This document shows positions 1 to 38,759 of a stretch of DNA of 64,000 nucleotides, one piece after another; the first letter of the stretch is position 1, and each line of letters opens with the position of its first letter. The notes beneath the pieces are model-generated. The model saw nothing but the letters and a program-made list of their open reading frames with translations, ran no database searches and had not been told where the DNA came from. A program made the position numbers and the translations under genes. Location: positions 1,282,862 to 1,346,861 of the forward strand of contig CP092880.1 of the NCBI GenBank assembly GCA_030710605.1. Direction: 5' to 3'. The DNA comes from Cordylochernes scorpioides (lineage: Eukaryota; Arthropoda; Arachnida; Pseudoscorpiones; Chernetidae).

Positions 1-160
1 TTAATTGATAGTAATGGTTGTTCCGCATGTGCTCCACAATATAGGAAAAAATGCATCAAAACAATACATCACATGTACAGCTCTTTGTACTGAGGTAGGT
101 GACTGAAGTACTGGAAACTTATGTCCATTATGTCAATAGCCGAAATATTTATTCTTTATA

Positions 161-277
161 CAAGGTTGTCCCAAAAGTTCGTAAACATTTGCAAAAAAAT
201 ATAATTTGGATATATATTTTACATGGATAAATATTTGGAATTTGTTGCAGGTGTTTACCAACTTTTGGGACAACCTT
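161..277. mobile_element. MITE, mariner-like, 117 bp
   Basis: Terminal inverted repeats of about 26 bp: CAAGGTTGTCCCAAAAGTTC at 161-180 is mirrored by GTTTACCAACTTTTGGGACA and the following bases at 252-277. It starts after a TA dinucleotide. The interior is AT-rich with no coding potential. TIR-only structure with a TA target is typical of Tc1/mariner-derived MITEs; the family assignment is inference. Confidence 0.75.
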
Positions 278-344
278 ATAAATTACACACTCTGTAATTC
301 AAATATTTTAACATAACATTTGAAAGTTCTGGAAACAAACCAGA

Positions 345-430
345 CAAAGTTTCTGAGAGGGTTCACCACTGATGAGCCAAGTCCACATAACTATCATTCT
401 CGCATTGAAGTAAAGTGGCCTGTAAACATG
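345..430 (+). repeat. Remnant of the CTGATGAG hairpin repeat family
   Basis: Contains GGGTTCACCACTGATGAGCC, the core of an interspersed repeat that recurs near 6.3, 6.5, 10.0, 11.1, 33.9 and 35.5 kb. Only the core and part of the 3' flank are recognisable here. Confidence 0.6.
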
Positions 431-478
431 CAGTTAGCGAAAATATCAGCTTAGAAATAATTTCCCAATTTCTACATA

Positions 479-2250
479 CACTCATGGACAAAACTTAAGG
501 AAGTTGTACCTTTTAGCATGTATATCGGGATTCAGACAATAACTCTGAAAGATATTACAGTGACCTTTATTGAAGACACACGAGATAACCAATATACACT
601 CATGGACAAAACTTAAGGAAGTTGTACTTTTCAGCATATATATCGGGATTCAGACAATAACTCTGAGAGATATTACAGTGACCTTTATTGAAGACACACG
701 AGATAACCAATATACACTCATGGACAAAACTTAAGGAAGTTGTACCTTTTAGCATGTATATCCGGATTCAGACAATAACTCTGAGAGATATTACAGTGAC
801 CTTTATTGAAGACACACGAGATAACCAATATACACTCATGGACAAAACTTAAGAAAGTTGTACCTTTCAGCATGTATATCCGGATTCAGACAATAACTCT
901 GAGAGATATTACAGTGACCTTTATTGAAGACACACGAGATAACCAATATACACTCATGGACAAAACTTAAGAAAGTTGTACCTTTCAGCATGTATATCCG
1001 GATTCAGACAATAACTCTGAGAGATATTACAGTGACCTTTATTGAAGACACACGAGATAACCAATATACACTCATGGACAAAACTTAAGGAAGTTGTACC
1101 TTTTAACATGTATATCGGGATTCAGACAATAACTCTGAAAGATATTACAGTGACCTTTATTGAAGACACACGAGATAACCAATATACACTCATGGACAAA
1201 ACTTAAGGAAGTTCTACCTTTTAACATGTATATCGGGATTCAGACAATAACTCTGAAAGATATTACAGTGACCTTTATTGAAGACACACGAGATAACCAA
1301 TATACACTCATGGACAAAACTTAAGGAAGTTGTACCTTTTAACATGTATATCGGGATTCAGACAATAACTCTGAAAGATATTACAGTGACCTTTATTGAA
1401 GACACACGAGATAACCAATATACACTCATGGACAAAACTTAAGGAAGTTGTACTTTTTATCATGTATATCGGGATTCAGACAATAACTCTGAGAGATATT
1501 ACAGTGACCTTTATTGAAGACACACGAGATAACCAATATACACTCATGGACAAAACTTAAGGAAGTTGTACTTTTCAGCATGTATATCCGGATTCAGACA
1601 ATAACTCTGAGAGATATTACAGTGACCTTTATTGAAGACACACGAGATAACCAATATACACTCATGGACAAAACTTAAGGAAGTTGTACCTTTTAACATG
1701 TATATCGGGATTCAGACAATAACTCTGAAAGATATTACAGTGACCTTTATTGAAGACACACGAGATAACCAATATACACTCATGGACAAAACTTAAGGAA
1801 GTTCTACCTTTTAACATGTATATCGGGATTCAGACAATAACTCTGAAAGATATTACAGTGACCTTTATTGAAGACACACGAGATAACCAATATACACTCA
1901 TGGACAAAACTTAAGGAAGTTGTACCTTTTAACATGTATATCGGGATTCAGACAATAACTCTGAAAGATATTACAGTGACCTTTATTGAAGACACACGAG
2001 ATAACCAATATACACTCATGGACAAAACTTAAGGAAGTTGTACTTTTTATCATGTATATCGGGATTCAGACAATAACTCTGAGAGATATTACAGTGACCT
2101 TTATTGAAGACACACGAGATAACCAATATACACTCATGGACAAAACTTAAGGAAGTTGTACTTTTCAGCATGTATATCGGGATTGAGACAATAACTCTGA
2201 GAGATATTACAGTAACCTCTATTGAAGACATACAAGATAATAAAGTGTGG
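479..2250. repeat. Tandem array, about 118-bp unit, about 15 copies
   Basis: The start of the unit (CTCATGGACAAAACTTAAG) recurs every 118-119 bp at about 481, 599, 717, 835, 954, 1072 and on to about 2137. Variant units repeat at about 590 bp (for example GTTCTACC near 1212 and 1802; TTTTTATCATG near 1453 and 2043), giving a five-unit higher-order period in the right part. Each unit is one arm of the surrounding MITE. Confidence 0.9.
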
Positions 2251-2333
2251 ACAAAATTGCCTGTCACTTAAAAAATATCAGACAACCGGCGACATCAAAG
2301 ACTTTCCACTTCTTCAAGTTTTGCCCATGAGTG
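479..2333. mobile_element. Tc1/mariner-type MITE with internally amplified left half
   Basis: The left end CACTCATGGACAAAACTTAA (479) and the right end, reading ...AGTTTTGCCCATGAGTG (to 2333), are inverted repeats flanked by TA on both sides (477-478 and 2334-2335). An unamplified relative of 200 bp with the same ends lies at 10814-11013. Here the left half of the element is present about 15 times in tandem, so the element grew from about 200 bp to about 1.86 kb. No transposase is encoded. Confidence 0.8.
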
Positions 2334-2340
2334 TACATTA

Positions 2341-3003
2341 GTTGCAGGCGAATATATAATCTCGATATTACCTCAGTCGAGTTGAAAATCCTTTATTGAA
2401 GTGAAGAGAGCGCTCACTGAGCTATTGGACTCGAGAGGTGGTTCCTCTCATTGAGAAGAATCCCGCGCGAGGATTGTTCTTCTCCACAGAAATAAACTCC
2501 TTACGTCAATAGAGCAATCTATTCAGGAAGATTGAGTAACGAACTCTTCTCACCATAGCCTCTATCGCGCCTTCATTTATAAGTGAAGACTTCTTTCTTG
2601 CTCTCAAATCTTCTATTTCAAATTAAAGGACACTCTGGATATCGCCCTCTCCCAAACCGCTCAGATAATTGGGAGAAAGGCCGTTGTCCAAGATGTAAGC
2701 TATGTGGAGATACAAGAGTGGGGATGTCCCAAAGTATTCTTCATTGTTCCCAGTTTCAGGAGGTAAGACAAGTAAAATATTTACAAATTTCTCTCAGAGT
2801 CGTTAACCGATGAGATATTTGTCCACTTGTACTCCCAGTTCTATAGTTCAGCAGAAATATTGTCAGAGAATGAGGAAGAAGAGGACTAAAAGACGCAGTG
2901 TTTGTTATACCTCGATCCACCAAGAGTGTATATTGCCGATGGCCTGTTTACTTTTTAAAGTTGATAACTTTTTTTCCTTTTTTGGAAACCGGGACGAGTT
3001 TAT
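2341..3003. other. No gene recognised
   Basis: Unique-looking AT-rich DNA between two tandem arrays. A short plus-strand open frame (2583-2813) has a few spaced Cys residues but no recognisable domain. I see no gene here. Confidence 0.5.
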
Positions 3004-3009
3004 ATGAAA

Positions 3010-4160
3010 CGAAAAGATTATGCTAAGCCAAGGGTGGAGTATACTAAGCCAAGGGTGGACTACACTATGACATGGGTGGATTACACTAAGACATGGGTGG
3101 ACTACACTAAGACATGGATGGACTATGCTAAGACATGGCTGGACTATGTTAATATACGGATGGACTATGCTAAGCCAAGGGTGGAGTATACTAAGACATG
3201 GGTGGACTGCGGTGACACAAGGGTGAACTACGCTAAAACATGGGTGAACTACGCTAAGGCAAGAATGGACTACGTTAAGACATGGGTGGACTATGCTAAC
3301 ACATGGGTGGACTATGCTAACACATGGGTGGACTATGTTAAGACATGGGTGGACTATGTTAAGACATGGGTGGACTACGCTAATATACGGGTGGACTACG
3401 TTAAGACATGGGTGGACTACGCTAATAAACGGGTGGACTACGCCAAGACATGGGTGGACTACGCTATTATACGGGTGGACTACGCTAAGACCTGGGTGGA
3501 CTACGCTATTATACGGGTGGACTACGCTAAGACCTGGTTGGACTACACTAAGACATGGGTGGACTACGCTAATATACGGGTTGACTACGCTAATATATAT
3601 ATAAGGGTGGACTATGCTAACACATGGGTGGACTACGCTAAGACATGGGTGGACTACGCTAAGACATGGGTGGACTACGCTAAGACATGGGTGGACTACG
3701 CTAATATAAGGGTGGACTATGCTAAGACATGGGTGGACTACGCCAAGACTGGGGTGGACTGCGGCGAGACAAGGGTGGACTACGGTGAGACAAGGGTGGA
3801 CTACGGTGAGACAAGGGTGGACTACGCTAAGACATGGGTGGACTACGTGAGACAAGGGTGGACTACCGTAAGACAAGGGTGGCCTACGGTGAGACCAGGG
3901 TGGACTGCGGGGAGACAAGGGTGGACTGCGGGGGACAAGGATGGGCTGCGGGGGACAAGGGTGGACTGCGGGGAGACAAGGGTGGACTACGGTGAGACAA
4001 GGGTGGACTGCGGGGGACAAGGGTGGACTGCGGGGAGACAAGGGTGGACTGCGGGGGACAAGGGTGGACTGCGGGGAGACAAGGGTGGACTGCGGGGGAC
4101 AAGGGTGGACTACGGTGAGATAAAGGTGGACTGCGGTGAGACAAGGGTGGACTACCCACC
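3010..4160. repeat. 20/21-bp minisatellite
   Basis: About 55 copies of a 21-bp unit based on GTGGACTACGCTAAGACATGG, drifting from AT-richer units on the left to GC-rich units on the right (GGGTGGACTGCGGGGGACAA, 20 bp). Since 21 is a multiple of three and the unit lacks stops, both strands stay open for several hundred codons (plus strand 3004-4293, a VDYAKTW-type heptad; minus strand 2905-4041). Nothing points to translation; the frame is lost where 20-bp units appear. Confidence 0.9.
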
Positions 4161-4619
4161 TTTGCGGCCCCGTAGCGCTAGGAAGTCGGCCGCCATATGG
4201 ACGGGAATAGCGGAGGGTCGTCGCCCCGGAAGTGTCTGCATACCGCCGAGCTTCGCTCTACCCTTTCATTGGTCCGTCGGGGCGGTTATATAGCAGACGT
4301 ATATAGCCAGACGTTGTCTGCCGGCCTCTTTCCATATATAGCTTCATATATGCAACTGTATGGCGGCGATGTATGGGTTGTCGAGGGTACAGTAGCACCC
4401 AATCTATTCATATCTCAGCATTACGACCAACACGCAGAGCTTCAAGTCTCGCTGTTTCAGGAGAATTAGACTTGCCGTTAGTCAAAGTTGGCCGTCCTTC
4501 TATCTGGTGACCCGCCATTCAAACATTGGAGCCTTGCTGATCGATATTGTCCTTCTAATAGCTCGCCATATGCAAATAAATATGTTTATATGTGTAGGGC
4601 TACTCTTGTTGTTTGACCA
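4161..4619. other. Spacer between two arrays, no gene
   Basis: GC-rich next to the minisatellite, then AT-rich with several TATATAGC words (about 4288-4350). No coding sequence is recognised. Confidence 0.5.
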
Positions 4620-5415
4620 CTTCTAGCTCGCCACGTGCATGTGAATATGTGCACATGTGTGTAAGTACTTGTTGTATGGCTTCACTTCTAGCTCTCCACG
4701 TGCATGTGAATATGTGCACATGTGTGTAAGTACTTGTTGTATGGCTTCACTTCTAGCTCTCCACGTGCATGTGAATATGTGCACATGTGTGTAAGTACTT
4801 GTTGTATGGCTTCACTTCTAGCTCTCCACGTGCATGTGAATATGTGCACATGTGTGTAAGTACTTGTTGTATGGCTTCACTTCTAGCTCTCCACGTGCAT
4901 GTGAATATGTGCACATGTGTGTAAGTACTTGTTGTATGGCTTCACTTCTAGCTCTCCACGTGCATGTGAATATGTGCACATGTGTGTAAGTACTTGTTGT
5001 ATGGCTTCACTTCTAGCTCTCCACGTGCATGTGAATATGTGCACATGTGTGTAAGTACTTGTTGTATGGCTTCACTTCTAGCTCTCCACGTGCATGTGAA
5101 TATGTGCACATGTGTGTAAGTACTTGTTGTATGGCTTCACTTCTAGCTCTCCACGTGCATGTGAATATGTGCACATGTGTGTAAGTACTTGTTGTATGGC
5201 TTCACTTCTAGCTCTCCACGTGCATGTGAATATGTGCACATGTGTGTAAGTACTTGTTGTATGGCTTCACTTCTAGCTCTCCACGTGCATGTGAATATGT
5301 GCACATGTGTGTAAGTACTTGTTGTATGGCTTCACTTCTAGCTCTCCACGTGCATGTGAATATGTGCACATGTGTGTAAGTACTTGTTGTATGGCTTCAC
5401 ATCTAGCTATCCACG
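4620..5415. repeat. 65-bp tandem array, about 12 copies
   Basis: The unit carries GTAAGTACTTGTTGTATGGC and CCACGTGCATGTGAATATGT. GTAAGTACTT recurs at 4661, 4726, 4791, 4856, exactly 65 bp apart. Copies are nearly identical except at the edges. Each unit contains the palindromes CACGTG, GTGCAC and ACATGT. It has no spacer/repeat alternation, so it is not a CRISPR array. Confidence 0.95.
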
Positions 5416-5422
5416 TGCATAC

Positions 5423-5954
5423 AAATTTATGTCCGAGTATAAGTGAGCCATACACAAGTCCTTACACACATGTACACATATTTATATACACGTGACGAGC
5501 TAGAAGTTTTTCAGAGTGTAATTCATTCTTGCGGTTTCATGTAATGGTCTTCGTATTTGTGCACAAAGATGCATGTGTATGTTAAGGCTTGGTACCTGTT
5601 AAATACGGGAACCTGTTAAATTGAGGGAAGTTCTACCAAGCTAGCTATGAGGCATATTAATGTTTCCACCACGACTGAGTGAACCAAGACCTCTATAATT
5701 GCAGCAAGCAAATTATAGTAATGAACGTGTTGATATAAATTTCAGAAAAATTGGAAGTCAAAACTTGCTATGAGAATCAATAACAGAAAAGAGTTGTTAA
5801 TTTCAGTGTCTTCACATTTGAGGTATAGAGCTCAGGAAATTTTGGATTGGGAATAAAATATAAACTCGCAACTACTTTTGTCGATTTATCTTTTTTCCAT
5901 TATTTACTGATGGAACAGAAGTAAAGGAAGAAACAATAAGTCTGTGGCTGCCAG
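5423..5954. other. Downstream flank of the aminopeptidase-like gene
   Basis: AT-rich sequence beyond the gene's stop codon on the minus strand, probably 3' UTR followed by intergenic DNA. No open frame of note. Confidence 0.4.
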
Positions 5955-5960
5955 TTTATT
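5955..5960 (-). promoter_or_regulatory. Candidate poly(A) signal AATAAA
   Basis: AATAAA on the minus strand 11 nt after the TAG stop of the aminopeptidase-like gene. It is unusually close to the stop, so a later signal may be used instead. Confidence 0.4.
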
Positions 5961-5971
5961 GTCTGATGCTG

Positions 5972-35411
<29,440 letters not shown>

Positions 35412-35509
35412 CTGGATGAAGAGGAATAGAAAATTAAATTAATTTCTGAAACAATTTTACTCTGAATTTTTATCCTACAGAATATACTTACTTCGTATTG
35501 TCCTTCCTG

Positions 35510-35570
35510 AGATGGGAAAATTATTAGGAGGAGAGACTTGGCTCATCAGTGGTGAACCCTCCTAATATTA
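35510..35570 (-). repeat. Hairpin repeat family core copy
   Basis: Minus strand AGGAGGGTTCACCACTGATG then AGCCAAGTCTCTCCT. The two ends pair with one G-U. Lies just upstream of the first visible exon. Confidence 0.7.
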
Positions 35571-35689
35571 TTATGTTGAATATTTGCTTACTTACGAGGA
35601 ATTTTTGGAAAATGTAATTAAGAAAACTAAGGACATTAGCTTGCCAGACAATAGGAGTATATGTGGATGTACATTTTCTCTCATGTATT

Positions 35690-35745
35690 GAGCCAGGCCC
35701 TACGAATAATTTTTCATCGCTGAAATGACAGTGTAGGAAGTTATT
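35690..35745 (+). repeat. Hairpin repeat family 3' fragment
   Basis: GAGCCAGGCCCTACGAATAA then TTTTTCATCGCTGAAATGAC resembles the sequence after the family's CTGATGAG core. Confidence 0.5.
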
Positions 35746-36012
35746 TCATTTTGTGAAAGAGGAAGGGTATTTGAACCCAATCACCACAACTGGGGGTTTT
35801 GAAATATTTGTGACAAGTTTGTTGAAGACAGCCCGGTAGGCCACGAACCATAGCTGAGACTGCCAAGCTGTGGAATAACTACGACAACCAGCGCCCGGAG
35901 ACAGCATCAGGAGAGACATCCACCGTGGTTCGAACTAGGCAGACAACAGAAACTGCCGCTTTGTACCTCACGAATTGAAGCCAGCTCAGGCAAACCTCCG
36001 AGTTGAAGTGTG

Positions 36013-36335
36013 CAAGAAATAAGTTTTAAGAACGAAATACTTGATGAGGAAAGAGTTTCTTTATTACACAAAATTAGTTCACAAGCTTTCGGGCACAATC
36101 ACCCTTCTACTGGTGTAAAACGAGACAAAATTATTAGTGGCATTCAGCTATATACATATATGATATATGTATATAGCTGAATGCCACTAATAATTTTGTC
36201 TCGTTTTACACCAGTAGAAGGGTGATTGTGCCCGAAAGCTTGTGAACTAATTTTGTGTAATAAAGAAACTCTTTCCTCATCAAGTATTTCGTTCTTAAAG
36301 TTTAGTGAAGGAATTATTATTTCAAGAAATAAGTT
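36013..36335. mobile_element. Penelope-like palindromic insertion with 13-bp target duplication
   Basis: CAAGAAATAAGTT at 36013-36025 and 36323-36335. The 297-bp insert is mostly a near-perfect palindrome of about 275 bp (arms about 36025-36160 and 36165-36299, AT-rich centre). Each arm contains AGTAGAAGGGTGATTGTGCC then CGAAAGCTTG, the same hammerhead-like core as at 18974-19009, and ends AAAGAAACTCTTTCC. A unique tail of about 22 bp follows (36300-36322). It splits the mariner fossil; removing it restores the mariner reading EVCKK-LHFLR. Confidence 0.75.
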
Positions 36336-36784
36336 ACATTTCTTAAGGAGCTACTTGCGAAGAGAAGTGGATCTATATTCTAACACCCTAAGGCATCAGC
36401 TAAACCTTTGGTCCAACATGGACGCTTCGAACATCAAAGTCTCTGCTGTGTGTCTGGTGGTAGTTTGAAGGGATAATTCACTATGCATTCATTCACAATG
36501 ATCAAACCGTCAGCACCAAACTGAACAGTGTGGGGGGGTTGTACACTGTTTGGAAGCAGAAGTACCGGGCTATGGTGAACAGAAAACACATTCTTCCACA
36601 AAAGGATATCACCAAACCACATAATGATTGAACGATGCAAGAAAAACTTCAGTACCTCGAAGAAATATTGCCACACCCAGCATAATGTGTATAATCCCTC
36701 ACCGTCGGATTATTACTTGTTCTGGACCACCAAGGGCGGCGTTTCACTGACCAGAGTGAGTTGGAAGCTGAGGTGAAGTACTTC

Positions 36785-37119
36785 TGTTAAAAGTCGTGGC
36801 ATAGAATATGTAAATATCTTTTTGAGTGTATAACTTGGAATGTAAATTTCTTTTAAATGAATTATTATTATGTCAAATATATTTTGAATGGATTATTATT
36901 ATGTAAATTTCCCTTTTGTATATAACTGAGCCGTGTTGTTGAAATAAAGAGTTTCTTAGTAGAGCGAGAGCTTTACGTGGGTAGCCGCTGGTTTTTGTCT
37001 ACGTTATTTTCTTTTCTCGCTTGATCACCCAAGGCAGTCCAATCAATATCAAGACTTTGGGTAAAAGTCTTACTTGTTAAGAGGAGGTTTCTTCAATCTG
37101 ACCTATCATACCCTTAACA
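36785..37119 (+). repeat. 5' LTR of the BEL/Pao-type element
   Basis: 335 bp, TGTTAAAAGTCGTGG to CCCTTAACA; two mismatches to the 3' LTR. Preceded by ACTTC (36780-36784). Confidence 0.95.
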
Positions 37120-37169
37120 TTAGTGGCGTCCCCGGGTGGGCTGCGTGGGCTGGTCAAGTAGAGAAGACG

Positions 37170-37404
37170 GGAAGACCTGTAGGCGCTGTCTCCCGAGGAA
37201 CAGAAGGCGGGAAGACCTGTAGGCGCTGTCTCCCGAGGAACAGAAGGCGGGAAGACCTGTAGGCGCTGTCTCCCGAGGAACAGAAGGCGGAAAGACCTGT
37301 AGGCGCTGTCTCCCGAGGAACAGAAGGCGGAAAGACCTGTAGGCGCTGTCTCCCGAGGAACAGAAGGCGGAAAGACCTGTAGGCGCTGTCTCCCGAGGAA
37401 CAGA
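37170..37404. repeat. 40-bp tandem array, about 6 copies
   Basis: Unit GAAGACCTGTAGGCGCTGTC then TCCCGAGGAACAGAAGGCGG, spaced exactly 40 bp, in the 5' untranslated part of the LTR element. Confidence 0.92.
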
Positions 37405-37539
37405 GAACTCGTGCTCAAGGTAAAAGAAGCTAAAGAAGCTCAAGGCAAAGAAGCTAAAGAAGCTCAAGGGAAAAGAAGCTAAAGAAGCTCAAGGGAAAAG
37501 AAAGCTAAAGAAGCTCAAGGGAAGAGAGGCTAAGGAAGC

Positions 37540-38365
37540 TCAAGTTAAAGGAGCTCAAGAAGCCCTTTGTTAGAGGTTTAAAGGAGCTCGGGAAGCCCTT
37601 TGTTAAAGGTTAAAAAGAGCTCAGTGAAGCTCAAGGTTTAAAGGAGCTCAAGAGGCCCTTTGTTAAAGGTTAAAAAGAGCTCAGTGAAGCTCAAGGTTTA
37701 AAGGAGCTCAAGAAGCCCTTTGTTAAAGGTTTAAAGGAGCTCGAGAAGCCCTTTGTTAAAGGTTTAAAGGAGCTCAAGAAGCCCTTTGTTAAAGGTTTAA
37801 AGGAGCTCAAGAGGCCCTTTGTTAAAGGTTAAAAAGAGCTCAGTGAAGCTCAAGGTTTAAAGGAGCTCAAGAAGCCCTTTGTTAAAGGTTTAAAGGAGCT
37901 CGAGAAGCCCTTTGTTAAAGGTTTAAAGGAGCTCAAGAAGCCCTTTGTTAAAGGTTTAAAGGAGCTCAAGAGGCCCTTTGTTAAAGGTTAAAAAGAGCTC
38001 AGTGAAGCTCAAGGTTTAAAGGAGCTCGAGAAGCCCTTTGTTAAAGGTTTAAAGGAGCTCGGGAAGCCCTTTGTTAAAGGTTAAAAAGAGCTCAGTGAAG
38101 CTCAAGGTTTAAAGGAGCTCAAGAGGCCCTTTGTTAAAGGTTAAAAAGAGCTCAGTGAAGCTCAAGGTTTAAAGGAGCTCAAGAAGCCCTTTGTTAAAGG
38201 TTTAAAGGAGCTCAAGAGGCCCTTTGTTAAAGGTTAAAAAGAGCTCAGTGAAGCTCAAGGTTTAAAGGAGCTCAAGAGGCCCTTTGTTAAAGGTTAAAAA
38301 GAGCTCAGTGAAGCTCAAGGTTTAAAGGAGCTCAAGAAGCCCTTTGTTAAAGGTTTAAGGGGAGC
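37540..38365. repeat. 33-bp based compound tandem array
   Basis: Alternates AGGTTTAAAGGAGCTCAAGA plus AGCCCTTTGTTAA (33 bp) with a variant AGGTTAAAAAGAGCTCAGTG plus AAGCTC. Higher-order combinations repeat irregularly. Many stops; untranslated. Flanked on both sides by GAAGCTCAAG-type degenerate units (37420-37540, 38365-38490). Confidence 0.9.
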
Positions 38366-38543
38366 TCAAGGGAAAAGAGAAGCTCAAGTAGACAAAGAGG
38401 TTGAAGAAGCTCAAGTAAGGCAAAGGGGTTGAAGAGGCTCAGGTATAAAGGAGCTCAAGGGCAAAGAAGTTGAAGAAGCTACAGGGTGAAAGGCTACCTA
38501 CACGGTAAAAAGGATACCTACAAGGTGAAAGGATAACTACAAG

Positions 38544-38759
38544 GTGAAAATGCAGAGGATTGATATATTTAAAAAGGCTAGAGCTCCCAAAAGAGCTACG
38601 TTTACTCGGTTGTCCACAGAATTTTGGACTGAGATAGAGAAACCGGATTTCGATGCAGAAAAATATAGAGTAAAATATAACCGAATTTGTGCTCTCTCTA
38701 AGGAAATAAGTGAAATTGATTCAAGGTATCAGGAGCTCCTTCTGGAGATGAAACCATAG
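38544..38759 (+). CDS. Gag-like N-terminal frame of the LTR element
   Basis: 71 codons (first of two ATG codons at 38544), basic start then RATFTRLSTEFWTEIEKPDF and a helical YNRICALSKEISEIDSRYQE. This pattern recalls BEL/Pao Gag N-termini. It ends at TAG 38757-38759, but a frame one base back is open from 38720, so a -1 shift would fuse it to the repeat-RT frame. Confidence 0.55.
   Translation: MKMQRIDIFKKARAPKRATFTRLSTEFWTEIEKPDFDAEKYRVKYNRICALSKEISEIDSRYQELLLEMKP

Noticed and set aside
2583-2813. Short plus-strand frame with CPRCKLCGDTR, like a zinc finger
   Set aside because: Only four or five Cys/His in 76 codons, no partner domain, and no flanking transposon ends found.
3004-4293. 429-codon plus-strand frame over the minisatellite (and 378 codons on the minus strand)
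   Set aside because: Both come from a stop-free 21-bp unit; no domain, no splice context, and the repeat length breaks the frame where 20-bp units occur.
4620-5415. CRISPR-like regular array
   Set aside because: There are no unique spacers; the entire 65-bp unit repeats. The context is eukaryotic.
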